Assembly: GCA_937875975.1 (NCBI GenBank)
Contig: CALEEU010000233.1
Coordinates: 1-7,479 of the forward strand
DNA from: an uncultured Opitutia bacterium
GTDB lineage: Bacteria; Verrucomicrobiota; Verrucomicrobiia; Opitutales; UBA953
Length of the DNA: 7,479 nucleotides
Reading direction: 5' to 3'
Part shown: piece by piece, positions 4,904 to 7,479 of the stretch
Layout: the number at the start of each line of letters is the position of its first letter
Numbering within the stretch: position 1 is the stretch's first letter
The notes under the pieces: generated by a model
Database searches by the model: none
What the model was told of the DNA's origin: nothing
The model's input: the letters and a program-made list of their open reading frames with translations, nothing else
Made by a program: the position numbers and the translations under genes

Positions 4904-6709
4904 ATGCCCAAAAAGAACGCCGCCAAGAAGTCCACCGCCACCGCCCCCTCGGCCGTCTCGGCCAAGACCGGCGTCAAGATGCGCGGTTGCGACGTCATGG
5001 TCCGCTGCCTCGAGAACCTCGGCGTCGACACGATCTTTGCTTACCCAGGCGGCGCCTCGATGGAGCTCCACCAGGGCCTCACTCGCTCCAAGAAAATCCG
5101 TACCATCCTGCCCCGCCACGAACAGGGCGGCGCCTTCATGGCCCACGGTTATGCGCGTTCGACCGGCAAGCCCGGCGTGTGCATGGCCACCTCCGGCCCT
5201 GGCGCGACGAACCTCGTCACCGCCATCGCCGATGCGCACATGGACAGCATCCCGCTGATCTGCATCACCGGCCAGGTCTACCAGCAGTTCATCGGTCGCG
5301 CCGCCTTCCAGGAAACCGACTTCTACGGCATGACCCTGCCGATCGTGAAGCACTCCTTCCTCGTCCTCGATTACAACGAGCTGCCGAGCATCATGTACAA
5401 GGCCTTCAAGATCGCCACCACCGGCCGTCCGGGTCCCGTGGTGATCGACATCCCGAAGGACATCCAGCAGCACGAGTGGGTCCCGGTCTTCCCGAAGAAT
5501 CCTGACGACGTTTCCATCCCCGGCTTGCCGACGCCTCCGAAGTGCGCCGACAGCGAGCTCGAGCAGGTCCTGCGCCTCATCGAGAAGTCCAAGCAGCCCG
5601 CGCTCTACATCGGCGGCGGCATCCTTTCCGGCGACGCCCACAAGGAGCTGCGCGCCTTCGCTGAAGCCACCGGCATCCCCGTCGCGTCCACGCTGATGGG
5701 CCTCGGCGCCTTCCCCTGCGACCATCCGCAGTCCCTTTACTGGTACGGCATGCACGGCACCGTCGCCGGCAACTGGGCCGTCTGCAAGAGCGACCTCCTC
5801 ATCACCATGGGCGCGCGTTTCGACGACCGCATCACCGGTGCGATCGAGAAGTTCGCCCCGGACGCCACCATCGTCCACATCGACATCGACCGCTCCGAGC
5901 ACCAGAAGAACAAGTTCGCGGACTACCCGATCCACTCCGAGATCAAGCACGCGCTCGGCCGCATGGTCACGCTCGCGAAGAAGGGCTTCAAGAAGCCTGA
6001 CCTGAAGAAGTGGTACGAGACCATCAACGGCTGGAAGAAAGAGCACCCGTATCCGTTCAGCTACGAGCGCAAGACCAAGCACATCCTCCCGCAGGAAGCC
6101 ATCGAAGTCCTCTTCGAGGAGACCAAGGGCAAGGCGATCATCTCCACCGGCGTCGGCCAGCACCAGATGTGGGCTCCGCAGTACTACCGCTTCAACGAAC
6201 CCCGCCACTTCATCAGCTCGCTTGGCGCAGGCACCATGGGCTTCGGCCTCCCGGCCGCCATCGGCGCCAAGGTCGCGAATCCTGACGTCCAGGTCATCGA
6301 CATCGATGGCGATGGCTCGTTCCTGATGAACATCCAGGAACTCGCGTGCATGAAGATCGAGAAGATCAACGCCAAGATCCTCATCCTCAACAACCAGCAC
6401 CTCGGCATGGTCGTGCAATGGGAAGACCGCTTCTACTCCGGTACCCGCGGCCACACGATTCTCGGCGACGCCACCAATATCGGCTCTCCCGACAACCCGA
6501 GCGGCCTCTACCCTGATTTCGTCAAGATCGCCAACGGCTTCGGCATCAAGGCCCGCCAGGTCATGAAGCGCGAAGACCTCCGCGCCGCCATGCGCGAGAT
6601 GCTTGATCACGACGGCCCTTACCTCCTCGACGTCATCGTGCCGTACACCGAGCACGTGTTGCCCTTCATCCCGCAGAAGAAGTCGGCGATGGAAATCCTT
6701 ACGAAGTAA
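4904..6709 (+). CDS. ilvB: Acetolactate synthase, large (catalytic) subunit
   Basis: ThDP/FAD enzyme condensing two pyruvates to 2-acetolactate, or pyruvate with 2-oxobutyrate, at the first common step of branched-chain amino acid synthesis. The N-terminal Pyr domain has YPGGASMELHQ (47-57), RHEQGG with catalytic Glu73, SGPGATN (97-103) and AFQETD with Gln136. The middle domain has FDDRITG (306-312) and HIDIDRSE. The C-terminal ThDP domain has SSLGAGTMGFGLPAAIGA, the metal/ThDP motif DGDGS (468-472) to NNQHLGM (496-502), and QWEDRFY with Trp506. QWEDRFY and the overall pattern mark the anabolic FAD type, strikingly close to plant AHAS, rather than catabolic AlsS or glyoxylate carboligase. At 601 aa it includes about 25 N-terminal Lys/Ala/Ser/Thr residues, as in ppdK here. 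No ilvN or ilvC follows: a repeat spacer and convergent trxB do. Tyr126 stands where plants have herbicide-site Pro197. Confidence 0.96.
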   Translation: MPKKNAAKKSTATAPSAVSAKTGVKMRGCDVMVRCLENLGVDTIFAYPGGASMELHQGLTRSKKIRTILPRHEQGGAFMAHGYARSTGKPGVCMATSGPGATNLVTAIADAHMDSIPLICITGQVYQQFIGRAAFQETDFYGMTLPIVKHSFLVLDYNELPSIMYKAFKIATTGRPGPVVIDIPKDIQQHEWVPVFPKNPDDVSIPGLPTPPKCADSELEQVLRLIEKSKQPALYIGGGILSGDAHKELRAFAEATGIPVASTLMGLGAFPCDHPQSLYWYGMHGTVAGNWAVCKSDLLITMGARFDDRITGAIEKFAPDATIVHIDIDRSEHQKNKFADYPIHSEIKHALGRMVTLAKKGFKKPDLKKWYETINGWKKEHPYPFSYERKTKHILPQEAIEVLFEETKGKAIISTGVGQHQMWAPQYYRFNEPRHFISSLGAGTMGFGLPAAIGAKVANPDVQVIDIDGDGSFLMNIQELACMKIEKINAKILILNNQHLGMVVQWEDRFYSGTRGHTILGDATNIGSPDNPSGLYPDFVKIANGFGIKARQVMKREDLRAAMREMLDHDGPYLLDVIVPYTEHVLPFIPQKKSAMEILTK

Positions 6710-6728
6710 TCGCGGAGCGATTACTTCG
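6702..6728 (+). other. Hairpin spanning the ilvB stop codon
   Basis: A perfect 12-bp stem with left arm CGAAGTAATCGC (6702-6713), loop GGA and right arm 6717-6728. The left arm contains the last codon's end and the TAA stop (6707-6709), so the right arm is an inverted copy of the gene's 3' end. AGGGG follows rather than a T-run, so it could stop transcription or protect the 3' end only by a non-canonical route. Confidence 0.8.
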
Positions 6729-6764
6729 AGGGGACACGTGGGCAAGGTGACACGTGGAGAAGGG
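6729..6764 (+). repeat. GACACGTGG tandem units, ilvB side
   Basis: Two imperfect 16-bp units begin GACACGTGGGCAAGG (from 6733) and GACACGTGGAGAAGG (from 6749). Bases 6729-6755 are a perfect 27-bp inverted repeat of 7098-7124, next to trxB. Each copy lies immediately after a gene-end hairpin and in the same orientation relative to its gene. Confidence 0.85.
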
Positions 6765-6774
6765 GCAGGTAATG

Positions 6775-6800
6775 AACAGGGGCGCGTAAGCGCTCTTGTT
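6775..6800. repeat. 11-bp hairpin with GTAA loop
   Basis: Left arm AACAGGGGCGC (6775-6785) and right arm GCGCTCTTGTT (6790-6800) form an 11-bp stem with two G-T wobbles around loop GTAA. It lacks the GTAG foot of the REP-like elements and is therefore a different family. It sits between the tandem units and the 31-bp motif. Confidence 0.6.
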
Positions 6801-6814
6801 GCTTTGGGCATAAA

Positions 6815-6845
6815 ACCAAACTCAAGGGGAGACCGGAAACCGGAT
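6815..6845 (+). repeat. 31-bp shared intergenic motif, copy 2
   Basis: Matches 223-253 at 30 of 31 positions, in the same orientation, 6.6 kb away. After it the copies diverge (ATGATGG against ATAATTGG). CCAA and TTGG at 6816-6819 and 6849-6852 could close an outer stem around CCGG-AAA-CCGG in this copy only. Confidence 0.8.
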
Positions 6846-6905
6846 AATTGGCTGGGGTACATTCTCAGGTCCCGGGTCTCGGCCGTCGGGTGCCTGGTGC
6901 GGGTA

Positions 6906-6923
6906 TTCAGGTTCAGGTTCAGG
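6906..6923 (+). repeat. (TTCAGG)3 microsatellite
   Basis: Three exact tandem copies of TTCAGG in the ilvB-trxB spacer. This is a hexamer repeat of different sequence from the TAGGGG-type tracts. Short and of unknown role; slippage would be expected. Confidence 0.7.
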
Positions 6924-6947
6924 GCCTGATAGTCGGGGCTGCATGAG

Positions 6948-6973
6948 GTAGGGACGTGATTGCCATCACGTCC
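6948..6973 (+). repeat. REP-like hairpin, GTAG-headed
   Basis: GTAG (6948-6951) abuts a perfect 9-bp stem with left arm GGACGTGAT (6952-6960), loop TGCC and right arm 6965-6973, followed by GTTCG. The stem base GGACG and the 3' GTTC match the element at 107-131, while the apical part matches 7045-7066. Confidence 0.75.
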
Positions 6974-7044
6974 GTTCGCGCGCGGACACGGAAGTAAAAC
7001 GAGCCTGGCTAAGAACCGATCAATCCGCCCATGCGGTCTCGAAC

Positions 7045-7070
7045 GGCGGCGATGGCAATCGCCGCCCTAC
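7045..7070 (-). repeat. REP-like hairpin, GTAG-headed, inverted
   Basis: A perfect 9-bp stem with left arm GGCGGCGAT (7045-7053), loop GGCA and right arm 7058-7066 is followed by CTAC (7067-7070). On the minus strand it reads GTAG, stem, loop TGCC, stem, GTTC. It faces the element at 6948-6973. Its outer flank CCCTACCTCGAG (7065-7076) equals that of the dimer at 204-215. Confidence 0.75.
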
Positions 7071-7097
7071 CTCGAGACAGTGGTCAACCCCTTGTCA

Positions 7098-7124
7098 ACG
7101 TGTCACCTTGCCCACGTGTCCCCT
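7098..7124 (-). repeat. GACACGTGG tandem units, trxB side
   Basis: Perfect 27-bp reverse complement of 6729-6755. Read on the minus strand, it follows the trxB-end hairpin directly and continues into a second diverged unit (GACACGTTGACAAGG, ending near 7089). The pair brackets 342 bp holding the 31-bp motif and two REP-like hairpins. Confidence 0.85.
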
Positions 7125-7145
7125 CGTCGCGGCTAAGCCGCGACG
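7125..7145 (-). other. Hairpin immediately after trxB
   Basis: Perfect 9-bp arms CGTCGCGGC (7125-7133) and GCCGCGACG (7137-7145) with loop TAA. On the minus strand it begins one base after the trxB TGA and is followed by AGGGG, not by T. The position suggests a role at the transcript end, but it is not a canonical intrinsic terminator. Confidence 0.7.
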
Positions 7146-7146
7146 C

Positions 7147-7479
7147 TCAGAGTCCCGCCAACCAGCGTTCGGCTTCGATGGCGGCGCGGCAGCCCATGCC
7201 GGCGGCGGTGATGGCCTGACGATAGACGTGGTCCGAGCAATCGCCAGCGACGAAGACCCCAGGAATATTGGTGCTGACGGTGTTGGCACCGGCGACGAAA
7301 TAACCGCCGGCGTCGACCTCGAGGGCCGGCGTGAAGGCTTGGGAATTGGGCACGTGGCCGATCGCGACGAAGACGCACTTCACGGCGAGGTCACGGACGG
7401 CGCCGGACTTCTCGATCACGCGGAGGGTGTGGACTTTCTCGTCACCGAGGATCTCGGTCGGGCTGACGTTAAGGACGAG
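7147..7479 (-). CDS. trxB: Thioredoxin reductase, C-terminal part (runs off the window)
   Basis: Cytosolic FAD/NADPH flavoprotein that reduces thioredoxin. Only the last 110 residues are in the window, and the 5' part lies beyond 7479. Visible in order: the end of the NADPH domain (EILGDEKVHTLRV), then VKCVFVAIGHVPNSQAF, the segment LEVDAGGYFV, and the C-terminal FAD signature IPGVFVAGDCSDHVYRQAITAAGMGC followed by AAIEAERWLAGL. All match TrxB of the low-molecular-weight bacterial type closely, including the RQAITAAGMGC motif. The redox CxxC lies in the missing part and cannot be checked. The in-frame GTG at 7419 is not the start, because homology continues upstream to the edge. It converges on ilvB across a repeat-filled spacer. 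Confidence 0.93.
   Translation of the reverse strand, partial: LVLNVSPTEILGDEKVHTLRVIEKSGAVRDLAVKCVFVAIGHVPNSQAFTPALEVDAGGYFVAGANTVSTNIPGVFVAGDCSDHVYRQAITAAGMGCRAAIEAERWLAGL

Noticed and set aside
4847..6862. 671-residue open frame on the minus strand opposite ilvB
   Set aside because: Same codon-bias artefact. The acetolactate synthase motifs on the plus strand are unambiguous and the antisense product is compositionally biased.
6756..7097. Phase-variable invertible promoter between the 27-bp inverted repeats
   Set aside because: Both flanking genes converge on this segment, so an inverted promoter would drive neither in sense. No recombinase or promoter is visible. Inversion itself remains possible and is listed as a check.

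Overview
The window is GC-rich bacterial DNA with strongly C/G-ending codons and gene leaders that lack Shine-Dalgarno sites. Its spacers are crowded with GTAG-headed hairpin repeats and short tandem repeats. Protein style and spacer texture suggest the PVC group, most likely Verrucomicrobiota of the Opitutae type. This is inference from memory of such genomes; no rRNA or marker gene here settles it.

Layout: 1-565 is a non-coding, repeat-dense spacer. ppdK (pyruvate phosphate dikinase, +) fills 566-3325 and ends at a strong terminator. A small tail-anchored hypothetical gene (3405-3773, -) converges on it. thiD (thiamine pyrimidine kinase, +) lies at 3874-4662. A 241-bp spacer with inverted (TAGGGG)n tracts leads to ilvB (acetolactate synthase large subunit, +, 4904-6709). 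A 437-bp repeat-filled spacer separates ilvB from the convergent, truncated C-terminus of trxB (thioredoxin reductase, -, 7147 to window end).

The genes are core metabolic singletons rather than one operon. PpdK interconverts pyruvate and PEP, IlvB uses pyruvate for branched-chain amino acids with thiamine diphosphate as cofactor, and ThiD supplies the pyrimidine half of that cofactor. TrxB maintains thiol redox balance. No ilvN follows ilvB within the window.

The most unusual content is in the spacers. Eight REP-like hairpins carry GTAG next to the stem. Their stems look mosaic, built from a few base modules combined with a few apical modules, with pairing preserved. Three spacers are each bracketed by inverted copies of their own short tandem repeat. 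Hairpins are built on or right beside the stop codons of thiD, ilvB and trxB. A 31-bp motif is shared by two spacers 6.6 kb apart. No transposase or recombinase gene is present in the window.
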